The notes under the pieces were generated by a model, which was given only the letters and a program-made list of their open reading frames with translations, did not search any database and was not told where the DNA came from. 64,000 bases of DNA from Ottelia alismoides (taxonomy: Eukaryota; Streptophyta; Magnoliopsida; Alismatales; Hydrocharitaceae). A program made the translations under genes and the position numbers. Shown piece by piece: positions 45,654 to 54,946 of the stretch. Positions within the stretch are counted from its first letter, which is position 1. Each line of letters starts with the position of its first letter. The stretch lies in the NCBI GenBank assembly GCA_037367405.1, contig JAZKJV010011400.1, forward strand, positions 1,920,501 to 1,984,500. Direction: 5' to 3'.

Positions 45654-47008
45654 TTAGGCATCCCGTCTTCTAGTGGCAACGTCTGAGTGCAGATCAGGTC
45701 AGCGGCTTGCAATAGCGACTCTGCTTTCAAGTCTGGCTCCACTTGGTATTTGCCATCGCGTCCTGCGTCTCCGGTTTCAACCAGCACCGATCGCAGCCCC
45801 GCGCGCCTCGCAAACTCGACATCTACTGTGCGGTCGCCGATCATCCAGCTGCGTGCAGGATCCACATCCAACTCTCGACAGGCTTGTTCGAATAGGCCGA
45901 TGCCTGGCTTGCGACACTGGCATTGAATTTTTAGTTCTGGCCGCTCACCTGCAAAACCACGTTCGGGATGGTGAGGACAATAGTAAATCCGATCGACGAA
46001 AGCCCGCTGCAAACCGAGCTGCCACTCGAGTTCCTGATGTACCTGCTGAAGATCACTCTCGGTGGCTTGCCCTTTGGCGATCATGGGTTGGTTAGTAACA
46101 ACGACCAGTTGATATCCGGCCGTACGAAGTTGCTTCAGTGCCTCGGGGACACCCGGCAGCAGCTTGACTTTGTCGGGATGGACAATCAGTCCATCGTCTT
46201 CATTCAAAGTGCCATCGCGGTCCAAGAACACGACAGCACGCCCGTGCGCCTCGGCGGATAATCTGACGACGCCTCGCTGTAAATCACGAGCACCTTTGAT
46301 CAGGCGGTCCGGAGTGCCTACATCCTTGACGTATTCGTTTGTCAGGTAGGCGACGACGTTGGCTCCGGCTGCCAGGAGGCCTGGAATAATGGTCTTGGTG
46401 AAATCTGCTTTGCCACCCGCTACGAAATTCCGCTGCAACGAGTCTCGTTCGATCATGTACATAGCCGCGTTGACCATGTTAGGCAGCGATCTACTCGTAT
46501 GATGGGGGTACAAATGGATCTGCTTCACCCGACCTTCGTGGTCGCACTCAATGATGTCTGAGTCGTAAGGATGATCATTGGGATGAACTACGGTCGTAAA
46601 TTCAGCCTGGTGATTGAGATGAAATCGTTCCAAGCGATCGACATTCAGATCCAGCAGCAAGTCGCCATAAACAACTGTAAAGCGTTCTTCCAGTTCCGGC
46701 AGGGCCAACATGACGGCCCCCGCGTTGCCCAGCGGTTGGGCTTCGATGTGTACGCGGATGCGAGGCAGGTCCCAGTTCAGTTGCTGCACAAAGTCGACGA
46801 TCTGCTCGGCCAGATGCCCGGCGAAGATCTCGACCATCTCAAAACCTTGGCGTTGAGCCCACTGTAGTTGATGCAGCAGGATCGGTTTGTCAGCCAGCGG
46901 TACCAGAGACTTGGGAACGTTTCCGAACTGGTCACCCAGTCGTGTTCCCTTGCCGCCCGCTACGATGATTAACTGTCGTTTCAAAATGGATTTTTCGATT
47001 ATCGCCAA
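45650..47008 (-). CDS. Fused heptose-1-phosphate nucleotidyltransferase (HddC-like) and heptose bisphosphate phosphatase (GmhB-like)
   Basis: A 452-residue bifunctional enzyme. Residues about 12-240 form a nucleotidyltransferase: IIVAGGKGTRLGDQFGNVPK, then VVYGDLLLDLN with the metal aspartate. Residues about 257-435 form a HAD phosphatase: VVFLDRDGTLNED (D263, D265), VVVTNQP, the GmhB zinc residues C344, H346, C363 and C365, and WMIGDRTVDVEFA. The C-terminal half removes the 7-phosphate and the N-terminal half then makes GDP-heptose. The two are separate genes (gmhB, hddC) in classical clusters. The only visible starts are TTG codons; 47008 is used. Confidence 0.88.
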   Translation of the reverse strand: MAIIEKSILKRQLIIVAGGKGTRLGDQFGNVPKSLVPLADKPILLHQLQWAQRQGFEMVEIFAGHLAEQIVDFVQQLNWDLPRIRVHIEAQPLGNAGAVMLALPELEERFTVVYGDLLLDLNVDRLERFHLNHQAEFTTVVHPNDHPYDSDIIECDHEGRVKQIHLYPHHTSRSLPNMVNAAMYMIERDSLQRNFVAGGKADFTKTIIPGLLAAGANVVAYLTNEYVKDVGTPDRLIKGARDLQRGVVRLSAEAHGRAVVFLDRDGTLNEDDGLIVHPDKVKLLPGVPEALKQLRTAGYQLVVVTNQPMIAKGQATESDLQQVHQELEWQLGLQRAFVDRIYYCPHHPERGFAGERPELKIQCQCRKPGIGLFEQACRELDVDPARSWMIGDRTVDVEFARRAGLRSVLVETGDAGRDGKYQVEPDLKAESLLQAADLICTQTLPLEDGMPK

Positions 47009-47020
47009 AGGCCAAACTGG

Positions 47021-48001
47021 CTAACTATGGGAAACGGCCATGATCTCGTTGGCAATTTCGCTAACCGCTCTCACGATTGCCTCGTCGGAGGTTAGTTTCG
47101 GTTTCCATCCCAGTTGAGCCAGTCGATCGGTCGAGAACTGAAATTTGGGAACGTCGCCAGCCCAACCTCGATCCCCCCCGGTGAACGCAATGGGAATCGG
47201 CGAACTACCACACACTTTGGCGATAACGGTTTCCGCAATGAAACGCACAGTTGTCGATTGACTGCCTGGACCGATGTTAAACACATTGCGTCGATCGTTG
47301 GCATGATCGACTATATAGATGATGGCATCGACCAGTTCGGAAACATGGAGATATGGTTTGGCTTGTGTTCCATCGCCCAGCACTTTCAGGCTTGCCGGTC
47401 GAGTGCGCAGACGATGAATCAAGTCGTAAATCACACCGTGAGTGGCATGCTGCCCAACCACGTTTGGAAAGCGAAAGATCCAACAATGATCCAGCGATAC
47501 CTCTGCCGCCGCACTTATGAAGGCTTCGGCGGCCAATTTGGCGGCTCCATAGTTGGAGGTTGGCATGAGCGGACCGGTCGCTTCGGTCAGCAGCGAAGGA
47601 TGCTCGCCATAAACGGCCGATGTGGACGCAAAGGCCAGCTGTTTAGCGCCGACTTCATTCATCGCATCCAATACGCATTTGCTCGTCAAGAAGGTACGAC
47701 CAAAGTCAACGTCTCGATTGGCGACACCAGCCGGGATGTCACTGTTTGCAGCCAGGTGCCACACAATATCAGGCACACCAGCCCAGGCGACTGAGTGCGC
47801 GAACGCGCCCACGGCAGCTCGGCTGTCGCGCAAGTCGACCTCTTGAAGCTGGAAGGCCTTGCTGGCCGCCATCGGCGCAAGGTAATCGCGCCGCCCCAAC
47901 GAAAAGTCATCCAATGCCGAAACCTGATGTCCACTGGACAGCAATCGTTCCGTCAGATGACTACCGATGAAGCCTGCAGCGCCTGTTATCAAATGATGCA
48001 T
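47021..48001 (-). CDS. NAD-dependent nucleotide-sugar epimerase/dehydratase
   Basis: A 326-residue extended SDR. The nucleotide motif is LITGAAGFIGSHLTERLL, the active-site serine is in FASTSAVYGEH and the YxxxK is in SNYGAAKLAAE. The substrate loop FRFPNVVGQ is present. It lies directly upstream of the GDP-heptose trio, so a role as a GDP-heptose epimerase is possible; it could equally be a UDP-glucose 4-epimerase. ATG 48001 is chosen; a TTG five codons upstream is less likely. Confidence 0.82.
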   Translation of the reverse strand: MHHLITGAAGFIGSHLTERLLSSGHQVSALDDFSLGRRDYLAPMAASKAFQLQEVDLRDSRAAVGAFAHSVAWAGVPDIVWHLAANSDIPAGVANRDVDFGRTFLTSKCVLDAMNEVGAKQLAFASTSAVYGEHPSLLTEATGPLMPTSNYGAAKLAAEAFISAAAEVSLDHCWIFRFPNVVGQHATHGVIYDLIHRLRTRPASLKVLGDGTQAKPYLHVSELVDAIIYIVDHANDRRNVFNIGPGSQSTTVRFIAETVIAKVCGSSPIPIAFTGGDRGWAGDVPKFQFSTDRLAQLGWKPKLTSDEAIVRAVSEIANEIMAVSHS

Positions 48002-48022
48002 GCTATGCTCGGTCAACTTTAA

Positions 48023-49309
48023 TTAAGCGTGGACGATCTTGTCATTGGGCAGAAAGGGGCGAGTCGCGTTGCGGGTGTCGATAATTAGCTGTGCCCAGTC
48101 GACCAGTTCAGCATAGTTGACGTTAGCGTGAGCAGTCGCAATCAACACCGCGTCAAACTGTGCGATAGTCGCCCGATTCCATGGGACGCTCTTGGTTCCA
48201 GCCCAGTGTGGATGTTCGCGAGTGTGCTTGATCACGGGCACGTACGGATCGTGGTAAGCAGCTTCCGCACCGGCCGACTTTAGTAAATCCAACAAGGTGT
48301 ATGCAGGCGATTCGCGGTCGTCATCGACATTGGCTTTGTACGCCAGCCCCACGATCAGGATCTTGCTGCCGTTGAGCGGCTTGCGATGACAATTGAGCGC
48401 TTCAGCCAATCTTCGTATGACATGCTGCGGCATCGACGTGTTGATCTCGCCGGCCAGCTCGATAAAGCGAGTGGGCTGACCGTATTCGCGAGCCTTCCAC
48501 GTCAAGTAGAAAGGATCGATCGGGATGCAGTGCCCCCCCAAGCCAGGACCGGGATAAAACGGCATGTAACCAAACGGCTTGGTCTTGGCAGCTTCGATCA
48601 CTTCCCAGATATCGATCCCCATGGCGCCATAGACGACCTTTAACTCGTTGACCAGCGCGATATTGACGCTCCGGAAAATGTTCTCGAGCAGCTTGGTGGC
48701 TTCGGCTGCCCGACAACTGCTGACGGGCACAACTTTCTCGACTGCTCGCAAGTAAAGAGCCACAGCTTTATCACGGCAACTGGCTGTTAAACCGCCAACC
48801 ACCTTGGGGATCTTGGCCACCTTGCTATCCGGATTGCCTGGGTCTTCGCGTTCCGGTGAGAAGGCCAAGTGAAAATCGACTCCGGCCTTCAGCTTCGAAC
48901 CTGCTTCGAGAACGGCCAGTAGATCTTCATCGGTGGTGCCCGGATACGTCGTCGACTCCAGGACAACCAGGATGCCTGGTTTCAGGTACGGTGCAATCGC
49001 TTCGCCGGTTTTCAGAATGTAAGAGATGTCAGGCTCGCGATTCTTGTTCAGCGGAGTAGGTACGCAGATGACAACCGCCGCCGATTGACCGACCAGTGCA
49101 AAGTCTGTGCTGGCCTGTAACCGTTGGGCCTGGACCTGTTCGGCCACAGAACTGGCAGCAATGTGATGGATGTAAGATTGGCCTGCATTAAGCGCATCGA
49201 CTTTGGCTGGATCAATATCCAGTCCCAGCACTCGACAGCCGTTGCGAGCAAACTGCAAGCACAATGGCAAACCAACATAACCCAAGCCAACGATCGCAAT
49301 GTCAAACAT
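48023..49309 (-). CDS. UDP-N-acetylhexosamine 6-dehydrogenase (WbpA/TviB type)
   Basis: A 428-residue UDP-sugar dehydrogenase. The Rossmann start is IAIVGLGYVGLPLCLQFA, the catalytic cysteine is in GPGLGGHCIPIDPFYLTW, and VVLESTTYPGTTDE and FSPEREDPGN are typical of the WbpA/TviB/VipA group rather than of UDP-glucose dehydrogenase. It oxidises C6 of UDP-GlcNAc or a related sugar to a uronic acid. It would supply the uronate backbone to the dehydrogenase / aminotransferase / acetyltransferase trio at 31-35 kb. Confidence 0.9.
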   Translation of the reverse strand: MFDIAIVGLGYVGLPLCLQFARNGCRVLGLDIDPAKVDALNAGQSYIHHIAASSVAEQVQAQRLQASTDFALVGQSAAVVICVPTPLNKNREPDISYILKTGEAIAPYLKPGILVVLESTTYPGTTDEDLLAVLEAGSKLKAGVDFHLAFSPEREDPGNPDSKVAKIPKVVGGLTASCRDKAVALYLRAVEKVVPVSSCRAAEATKLLENIFRSVNIALVNELKVVYGAMGIDIWEVIEAAKTKPFGYMPFYPGPGLGGHCIPIDPFYLTWKAREYGQPTRFIELAGEINTSMPQHVIRRLAEALNCHRKPLNGSKILIVGLAYKANVDDDRESPAYTLLDLLKSAGAEAAYHDPYVPVIKHTREHPHWAGTKSVPWNRATIAQFDAVLIATAHANVNYAELVDWAQLIIDTRNATRPFLPNDKIVHA

Positions 49310-49338
49310 GGAGGAGATCCGCGACGATAAGTGAAACG

Positions 49339-51021
49339 CTAAGCAGCCGCCGCTAAGGTGTGATCGGCGACATCTTGACGCGTTGAATTGCGTTCAAACC
49401 AAACCAGCAGAATCAAGGCGAGAAACAGAAGTACCGGCAAATAAGGCCACTGCGAATAGCCCCAAGGCTCCTGCGAAATGCTCAGCAGAGCCGGCAGATC
49501 CAAATTATCGTCCAGCACTTCGCCACTGACTTTGTAACCACCCAGTGCCAGGACCTTGGAAAACTGTATGCATTGCCAAAGTGCCCAGGGCAAGGAGCCC
49601 AGAGCGAGTGTAAGGGCTTGAGCCGGCTTCAAGAGGTCTGGCTGTTGAACGACCCAAGCGATGGCCAAAATCATTAAGGCCAGCGCTAACGCACTGGAAC
49701 CACAGTGAACGTTACCACTGGAAATGTAATAGGGATTCAGAGCGCAGTTGATCAGAATGGCAATTGCGGCACCCACGATCAGTACGAACGGAACGCGCGA
49801 GCGCATGTAAGCGATGAAGGTCTGGAGTCGCTGCCAGGTAAACACGAATGGCAGCATGATCCAAACGAACGTGTTAGACGCCAGACCCATCCATATAATC
49901 CAAGACCAAAAAACATAATGTTCCGTCGGTTTTAGGGCCCCCAATGACAGATCTTTCAGCCAGATGTAGGGAGGCAACAGGAATTGGTAGCCCAGAAACT
50001 TACATTCCAATGTCATCAGGACTACAAACCAGCCTGGCTCGGGACTACGCATGGCTTTACTGGGATTGTACTTGGCAATCTCTTCCAAGCCGTATAACGA
50101 AATCTTGCGCAGCTCGGGTACGCCGACGATGAAAGCACCTACCAGCCCAGCTAACACGGCACCTTTGACTAGCTGTCGAGGTTGCTGCCAGCCTACCCAA
50201 ACCCAACCTAACGCTAAGGCAAACACGTAGGCAATGCTAGAGTGATGACACTCCATTGACAGTCCAAGGAGCAAGCTACTCAGCGCCATTCGATACGGCA
50301 GATGATCCTGCCCGCGAGCTCCTCGCATTAGTAGTACTGAACCAACGACCAACGTGGCTTGCAAAAACTTGGGGACGAAGGCCGTGAAGTTTACCAGGAA
50401 GAATGGTGAAGCACAGAACAGAATCAGGAATGGTAGGAGCGCCAAGCGAGTTGCCGTAAAAGATTGAACAAAACTCTTGACTAACAGAAGCCCAGCTGCA
50501 GTTACAGCACATAGCCCCAGCTGAAACGCGTAGAGCGACTCCATGAAGGGCAGATAGGGAACTGCAAAACAAGCGAACATCGGTGGGCGCGCCAACAACC
50601 ATTGGCTGAGCGGTTCCGCTTTCCAAATGACTTCTAATTGCAGGAAATTAGCCAACCAATCGGACGACCATGGTCCGGCTGCTGGCCAAACAATCAGCGA
50701 CGTCGACAGCAAACAAAAGACATAAAACACCAGGTAACTGAGCAGCAATTGCGCTCGGAACTCGCCCAAAGCAGCCATCAACTCATTTCGATAAACCAAA
50801 ATTGACGCGCACATCATGGTCGCCGCCGCCGCCAGAGCCATCCAAGCCTGGCCGCCAAACATGTAGACCAATTGAATCAGCCAGGCAACCGAGCACATCC
50901 CCAAGAGCGGACTCAAGGCGGCACGGCCAGGTAGCCAGTCAGGCAAGCTCACTCGCCAGGCGATGCCGGGCAGAATCGCCAGCGAGCCAACCAGCGCAGC
51001 TTGAACGATCGCCTGAATCAT
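49339..51021 (-). CDS. Large polytopic membrane protein, possibly a lipid-linked-sugar glycosyltransferase
   Basis: A 560-residue protein with about ten to thirteen hydrophobic spans from residue 5 to 550. Long periplasmic loops contain YNPSKAMRSPEPGW and NPYYISSGNVHCGSSALAL. Its topology and position next to a DPM1-like GT2 and a GtrA protein match GT-C type enzymes that use polyprenyl-phosphate sugars, but no catalytic DD/DE motif was firmly identified. The frame extends to 51228 inside the next gene; ATG 51021, 6 nt after that gene's stop, is preferred. Confidence 0.6.
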   Translation of the reverse strand: MIQAIVQAALVGSLAILPGIAWRVSLPDWLPGRAALSPLLGMCSVAWLIQLVYMFGGQAWMALAAAATMMCASILVYRNELMAALGEFRAQLLLSYLVFYVFCLLSTSLIVWPAAGPWSSDWLANFLQLEVIWKAEPLSQWLLARPPMFACFAVPYLPFMESLYAFQLGLCAVTAAGLLLVKSFVQSFTATRLALLPFLILFCASPFFLVNFTAFVPKFLQATLVVGSVLLMRGARGQDHLPYRMALSSLLLGLSMECHHSSIAYVFALALGWVWVGWQQPRQLVKGAVLAGLVGAFIVGVPELRKISLYGLEEIAKYNPSKAMRSPEPGWFVVLMTLECKFLGYQFLLPPYIWLKDLSLGALKPTEHYVFWSWIIWMGLASNTFVWIMLPFVFTWQRLQTFIAYMRSRVPFVLIVGAAIAILINCALNPYYISSGNVHCGSSALALALMILAIAWVVQQPDLLKPAQALTLALGSLPWALWQCIQFSKVLALGGYKVSGEVLDDNLDLPALLSISQEPWGYSQWPYLPVLLFLALILLVWFERNSTRQDVADHTLAAAA

Positions 51022-51026
51022 TCCGT

Positions 51027-51863
51027 TCAAGCTTGAACTTCCTGCCTGCCAGCAGCTACGCTCGCAGGGGCTGGCGTCGGTTCGTGTTTGACGTAATCGC
51101 CACGGCTGAAGTACTTCTCCAGCCAGATGTAGGCAACGATAAAGAAGTAACGACTGCCCATCTCTTTGATCTTCAGCTTGGCCACACCGGTCCGACGATT
51201 GCGCCACGTGATTGGCATGGTCGTCCAACTGTATCCACGTACAATTGCCTTCAGCGGCAATTCGACAGTCAAGTTAAAGTGCGGTGACAAAAAAGGTCGG
51301 CATCCATCCAGCGTTGTTTTGCGATACGCCTTGAAGGCGTTGGTCGTATCATTCAGCTTGATTCGGAAAATTGTCTTGATAAAGCGGTTGGCCAGGCGAT
51401 TCAGCCGCAGCTTCAGCCACGGATAATCGATGACGCCCCCACCTTTGATAAAGCGACTGCCAAACACACAATCAAAGCCTTGATTAAGCAGTTGCCAGTA
51501 ACGGACAACGTCGCGACAATCATCCGACTCATCGGCCATCATGATCACGACTGCATCACCGCGGCAATGATCAATCCCCCAAACAATGGCTCGTCCAAAT
51601 CCGTGTTCACCCAGATTCTGCTGTGGATTCAGCTCCGGCAAATGAGTCTTGAGTTCGCTAAGTATCTGCCATGTGCCATCCTGACTGCCGTCATCGACGA
51701 CGACGATCTCATGGGGCACGTTGTGCAGCCGCAGCTCCAAGTGCAAGTGCTCGACTGTCGACGCAATACAACCTTCTTCGTCCCGCGCGGGAATGATTAT
51801 CGACAACAGCCGCAGTGGCGCAGCCTTGTCTGAAGTCGATTCTGTAAGGCTCTGGGGTGACAT
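51027..51863 (-). CDS. Glycosyltransferase family 2, dolichyl-phosphate mannose synthase-like
   Basis: A 278-residue GT2 enzyme with SIIIPARDEEGCIASTVEHL, EIVVVDDGSQDGTW and the metal-binding MMADESDD. It lacks C-terminal membrane spans, as in short DPM1-type enzymes, but carries an amphipathic segment near 240. Such enzymes load a sugar on polyprenyl phosphate. The directly adjacent GtrA protein (flippase-like) and large membrane protein form a plausible three-part glucosylation/mannosylation unit. Translation is coupled: the GtrA stop at 51864 abuts this ATG. Confidence 0.87.
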   Translation of the reverse strand: MSPQSLTESTSDKAAPLRLLSIIIPARDEEGCIASTVEHLHLELRLHNVPHEIVVVDDGSQDGTWQILSELKTHLPELNPQQNLGEHGFGRAIVWGIDHCRGDAVVIMMADESDDCRDVVRYWQLLNQGFDCVFGSRFIKGGGVIDYPWLKLRLNRLANRFIKTIFRIKLNDTTNAFKAYRKTTLDGCRPFLSPHFNLTVELPLKAIVRGYSWTTMPITWRNRRTGVAKLKIKEMGSRYFFIVAYIWLEKYFSRGDYVKHEPTPAPASVAAGRQEVQA

Positions 51864-52331
51864 CTAGCTGGCTTCGGACCCGAGTTCTGAAGCTTCAGTC
51901 TCGGGGTGGGCGTTGAAGACAAAACGATTCGATAATACGTAATTGATCATACAGCTAAAGGCTGCCCCGAGGATGGTGTTGATACGATAATCAACACCCA
52001 TGCCATCCAGTACCGGGAACATCAGGCACCAGCGAATCATTACCGACGTTCCAGCCGAAAAGTGATAGCGGGTGAGCTGTTCGAACCAATTACGCTCAAA
52101 GGCATCCGCGACGTCTCGCCATACGAACAGGCGATAGACCACAAAACTGTAAAGCAGCGACAACTCGACCGAAACTACATTGGCAGCATTGCGTAGCAAG
52201 GCAGTATCCCAGTTGAGATACTTTACCAGTAGTTCCATCAACAGCAAATTCACGACGGCTGCTGAACCGCCGAAGAATAAAAAGCGGACGAGTCGCTCGG
52301 AGAACAGTCGCTTTACTAACTTGATTAACAC
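51864..52331 (-). CDS. GtrA-family membrane protein
   Basis: A 155-residue, four-helix membrane protein with the GtrA pattern RFLFFGGSAAVVNLLLMELLV, the second-helix VVSVELSLLYSFVVYRLFVW and the terminal CMINYVLSNRFVF. GtrA proteins are thought to move polyprenyl-phosphate-linked sugars across the membrane. Starts at GTG 52331. It is coupled to the GT2 at 51027. Confidence 0.88.
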   Translation of the reverse strand: MLIKLVKRLFSERLVRFLFFGGSAAVVNLLLMELLVKYLNWDTALLRNAANVVSVELSLLYSFVVYRLFVWRDVADAFERNWFEQLTRYHFSAGTSVMIRWCLMFPVLDGMGVDYRINTILGAAFSCMINYVLSNRFVFNAHPETEASELGSEAS

Positions 52332-52355
52332 CTGTTGTTCATCTTCGCTGCCGCT

Positions 52356-53414
52356 TTAGCGCGACGTAGCAATCCAGTTGGGATCAGCATCAGCCCAGTT
52401 GGCGATTTCTGCCAAGATCGATTCCGTCGTGGTTGTGGGACGCCAATTCCAGAGTGAAGTCGCCAAGGAATGATCGAGCACTACCCATGGTAAATCGTAG
52501 GGGCGAGGCGTCAAATCCGAAGTCAATAGGTTTTCACCCCAGCGAGCCTGGCACCAGGCGGACAATTGAGCCAGCGACCGGGCTGAGGCCAGGCCACCAG
52601 AAACGTTAATGACCTGAGGACGACCATCGTTGCGCGTGATGATTTGCCGCCCCACCAGGCTGGCTAGATCCTGAGGATGTAAACAGTCGCGAACCTGGTA
52701 ACCTTGACCATCGAATCCAATGTACTTCAACCCGCGTTTCTCTCGCCAGCTATGCAGCCAGAAAGCATAAATCCCCTGATCAGGCTTGCCAAACTGGCCC
52801 CCACCGGCCATGACTCCGCAGCGATTTATCCATACTGGAAAATCAAAGGCGTGCCCATACTCAAGCGCCAATTGCTCACTGGCCAGCTTGGTCGCGCCGT
52901 ACAGTGAAACCGGGGCCGAGGTTGCAAACGATTCCGTAATTCCTTCGGGCCGAACACCGGCTGGCAAACTGGCTTCGTAAGGACGATAGGCATCATCGGC
53001 CACCACCGTCTTCAAGCCAGCCAGTGGAAGTATCGAGTACACCCGACTGGTACTCAGCAACAAAAATCCCGCTTGATGCCGCTTGCAGTATTCGAGCAGG
53101 TTAACTGTGCCTTGCAGATTATTCTCGACCAGTTGCCGACTGCTGGCGCCAGCAACGCCAGCCAACACGCTCGCATTGGCTGCCGCATCGATCACAAAGT
53201 CGACCGACGGTAGGGCGTCAATGTCGCTGGAATTGCGGATGTCACCATGGATTACATCCACCCCACGCTCTACCAGCCGATCTTTGTTTCGCCAGCTACC
53301 GCTACGCGAAAAGTTATCGATGCCAATAATGCGCAACGACGAGTCCGCATCGCGCAGAGCCGAGGCCAGTGTCGAACCGACAAAGCCGCATACACCTGTG
53401 ATCAATAACTTCAT
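52356..53414 (-). CDS. NAD-dependent epimerase, CDP-paratose/tyvelose-2-epimerase-like
   Basis: A 352-residue extended SDR. LLITGVCGFVGSTLASAL is the nucleotide motif, VDFVIDAAANASV and LLSTSRVYS follow, and SLYGATKLASEQ has the YxxxK. The SRVYS-GVMAGGGQFG-KPDQGIYAFW pattern resembles CDP-tyvelose/paratose 2-epimerases. No CDP-sugar enzymes were recognised nearby, so the substrate is open. ATG 53414 is used; the 28 upstream residues belong to the repeat at 53453. Confidence 0.82.
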   Translation of the reverse strand: MKLLITGVCGFVGSTLASALRDADSSLRIIGIDNFSRSGSWRNKDRLVERGVDVIHGDIRNSSDIDALPSVDFVIDAAANASVLAGVAGASSRQLVENNLQGTVNLLEYCKRHQAGFLLLSTSRVYSILPLAGLKTVVADDAYRPYEASLPAGVRPEGITESFATSAPVSLYGATKLASEQLALEYGHAFDFPVWINRCGVMAGGGQFGKPDQGIYAFWLHSWREKRGLKYIGFDGQGYQVRDCLHPQDLASLVGRQIITRNDGRPQVINVSGGLASARSLAQLSAWCQARWGENLLTSDLTPRPYDLPWVVLDHSLATSLWNWRPTTTTESILAEIANWADADPNWIATSR

Positions 53415-53452
53415 ACGTGGTTGGGGATGCTCGACGACTGCAAGCAGTATTC

Positions 53453-53544
53453 GTAGCCACCGCTGCCAAGCGGTGGAAACTTTAACTTTCTTAACCACCG
53501 TCTGGCGACGGTGGCTACAGAGCTTGCCAGTTGGTGCTGTCCAA
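53453..53544. repeat. Double-hairpin intergenic repeat, copy 2
   Basis: GTAGCCACCGCTGCCAAGCGGTGG at one end and CCACCGTCTGGCGACGGTGGCTAC at the other. Each forms a hairpin with a tetraloop, and the ends pair with each other (53453-53518). The tail GAGCTTGCCAGTTGGTGCTGTCCAA completes the element. It is the best-preserved of the four copies and lies between the epimerase start and the UDP-glucose dehydrogenase stop. Confidence 0.9.
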
Positions 53545-53557
53545 TTCGGAGTTGGGC

Positions 53558-54946
53558 CTAGGACCGGCCGATGCAGTGGAAGTCGAAGCCTGCGGCTTTG
53601 GCGTCAGCACTGCAGATCACGTTTCGGCCATCGAACATAAAGGCTGGCTTCTGCATGGAAGAGGCCACCCGGTTCAGGTCGCAGGTGCGAAACTCATCCC
53701 ATTCAGTCAAGATCGCCACTGCGTGAGCCCCCTCAGCGGCTGCGTACGCGCTCTTACACACGGTCACGTTCTTTTCGATCAAGCTACGGTCGCTTTCCGT
53801 AATCATGCCTGATGCGTCCTTCATGATGTATGACAGTTCGCTCTTGATCTGCTCGGCGGAAACCCGCGGGTCATAGACCTTCAAGCGGGCTCGTTCACGC
53901 AGCAAGTCGCGGCAAACATGGATCGCTGCTGATTCACGCGTATCGTTGGTATCTTTCTTGAAGGCAAAGCCCCAGATGGCAATCGACTTATCCGAGACGG
54001 TGTTGAACATCGTCTTGACGATGCGTTCGGCAAAGCGGCGTTTCTGGTAGTCGTTCATGTTGACTACCTGTTCCCAATAAGCCGCCACTTCACGCAGACC
54101 AAAGTGCTCGCACAAATAGACCAGATTCAAAATATCCTTTTGGAAACAGGAACCGCCGAAGCCGACGGAGGCTTTGAGGAACTTAGGCCCGATGCGTGAG
54201 TCGGTGCCAATGGCCCGGGCCACTTCGTCTACATCTGCTCCGGTAGCTTCGCATAAGGCGGAGATCGCATTGATCGAAGAAACTCGCTGAGCCAAGAATG
54301 CATTGGCGGTCAGCTTGGACAGCTCGCTGCTCCACAGATTGGTTGTCAGAATGCGCTCGGCAGGAATCCAACGTCCATAAACTTTGGCCAGTGCATCCAC
54401 GGCCTGGCTCGATTCACCGCCGATCAAGACGCGATCCGGATTGAGCAAATCCTTGACGGCAGTTCCCTCAGCTAGGAACTCTGGGTTGCTGAGCACATCG
54501 AAGGTGGCGCCGTTGCCAGCGCTTTCCAGAATTCGCTTGACGGCTTCCGCCGTGCGCACCGGCAAGGTGGATTTTTCAACGACGATCTTGTGACCATGGG
54601 AGACCCGAGCAATCTGCCGCGCGCATTTCTCGATGAATTCCAGGTTAGCAGCCCGGCCCGCCCCGATTCCGAAAGTCTTGGTTGGCGTGTTGACCGCTAT
54701 AAAGATCATGTCGGCTTCGGCGATACCCTCGTCTACCTTGGTCGAGAATCGCAGGTTACGGTTGCGCGCCTCTTTAACGACTTCATCCAGACCAGGCTCG
54801 TAAACTGGCAATTCATCCGAGTTCCAAGCGTCAATTCGTCCTTGATTGAGATCGACCACATGAACGCCAATGTCGGGACATTGTTTGGCGATCATGGCCA
54901 TCGTTGGTCCACCGACGTAACCGGCACCGATACAACAAATCTTCAT
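53558..54946 (-). CDS. ugd: UDP-glucose 6-dehydrogenase
   Basis: A 462-residue enzyme making UDP-glucuronate. [17 protein letters not shown] is the NAD-binding start, [19 protein letters not shown] is the segment characteristic of the animal/plant-like UGDH subtype, and the catalytic cysteine lies in [16 protein letters not shown]. It is distinct from the WbpA-like dehydrogenase at 48023. The longer frame to 54982 adds 12 residues without family features, so ATG 54946 is chosen. UDP-glucuronate could feed the uronic acids of the glycan. Confidence 0.93.
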   Translation of the reverse strand: MKICCIGAGYVGGPTMAMIAKQCPDIGVHVVDLNQGRIDAWNSDELPVYEPGLDEVVKEARNRNLRFSTKVDEGIAEADMIFIAVNTPTKTFGIGAGRAANLEFIEKCARQIARVSHGHKIVVEKSTLPVRTAEAVKRILESAGNGATFDVLSNPEFLAEGTAVKDLLNPDRVLIGGESSQAVDALAKVYGRWIPAERILTTNLWSSELSKLTANAFLAQRVSSINAISALCEATGADVDEVARAIGTDSRIGPKFLKASVGFGGSCFQKDILNLVYLCEHFGLREVAAYWEQVVNMNDYQKRRFAERIVKTMFNTVSDKSIAIWGFAFKKDTNDTRESAAIHVCRDLLRERARLKVYDPRVSAEQIKSELSYIMKDASGMITESDRSLIEKNVTVCKSAYAAAEGAHAVAILTEWDEFRTCDLNRVASSMQKPAFMFDGRNVICSADAKAAGFDFHCIGRS

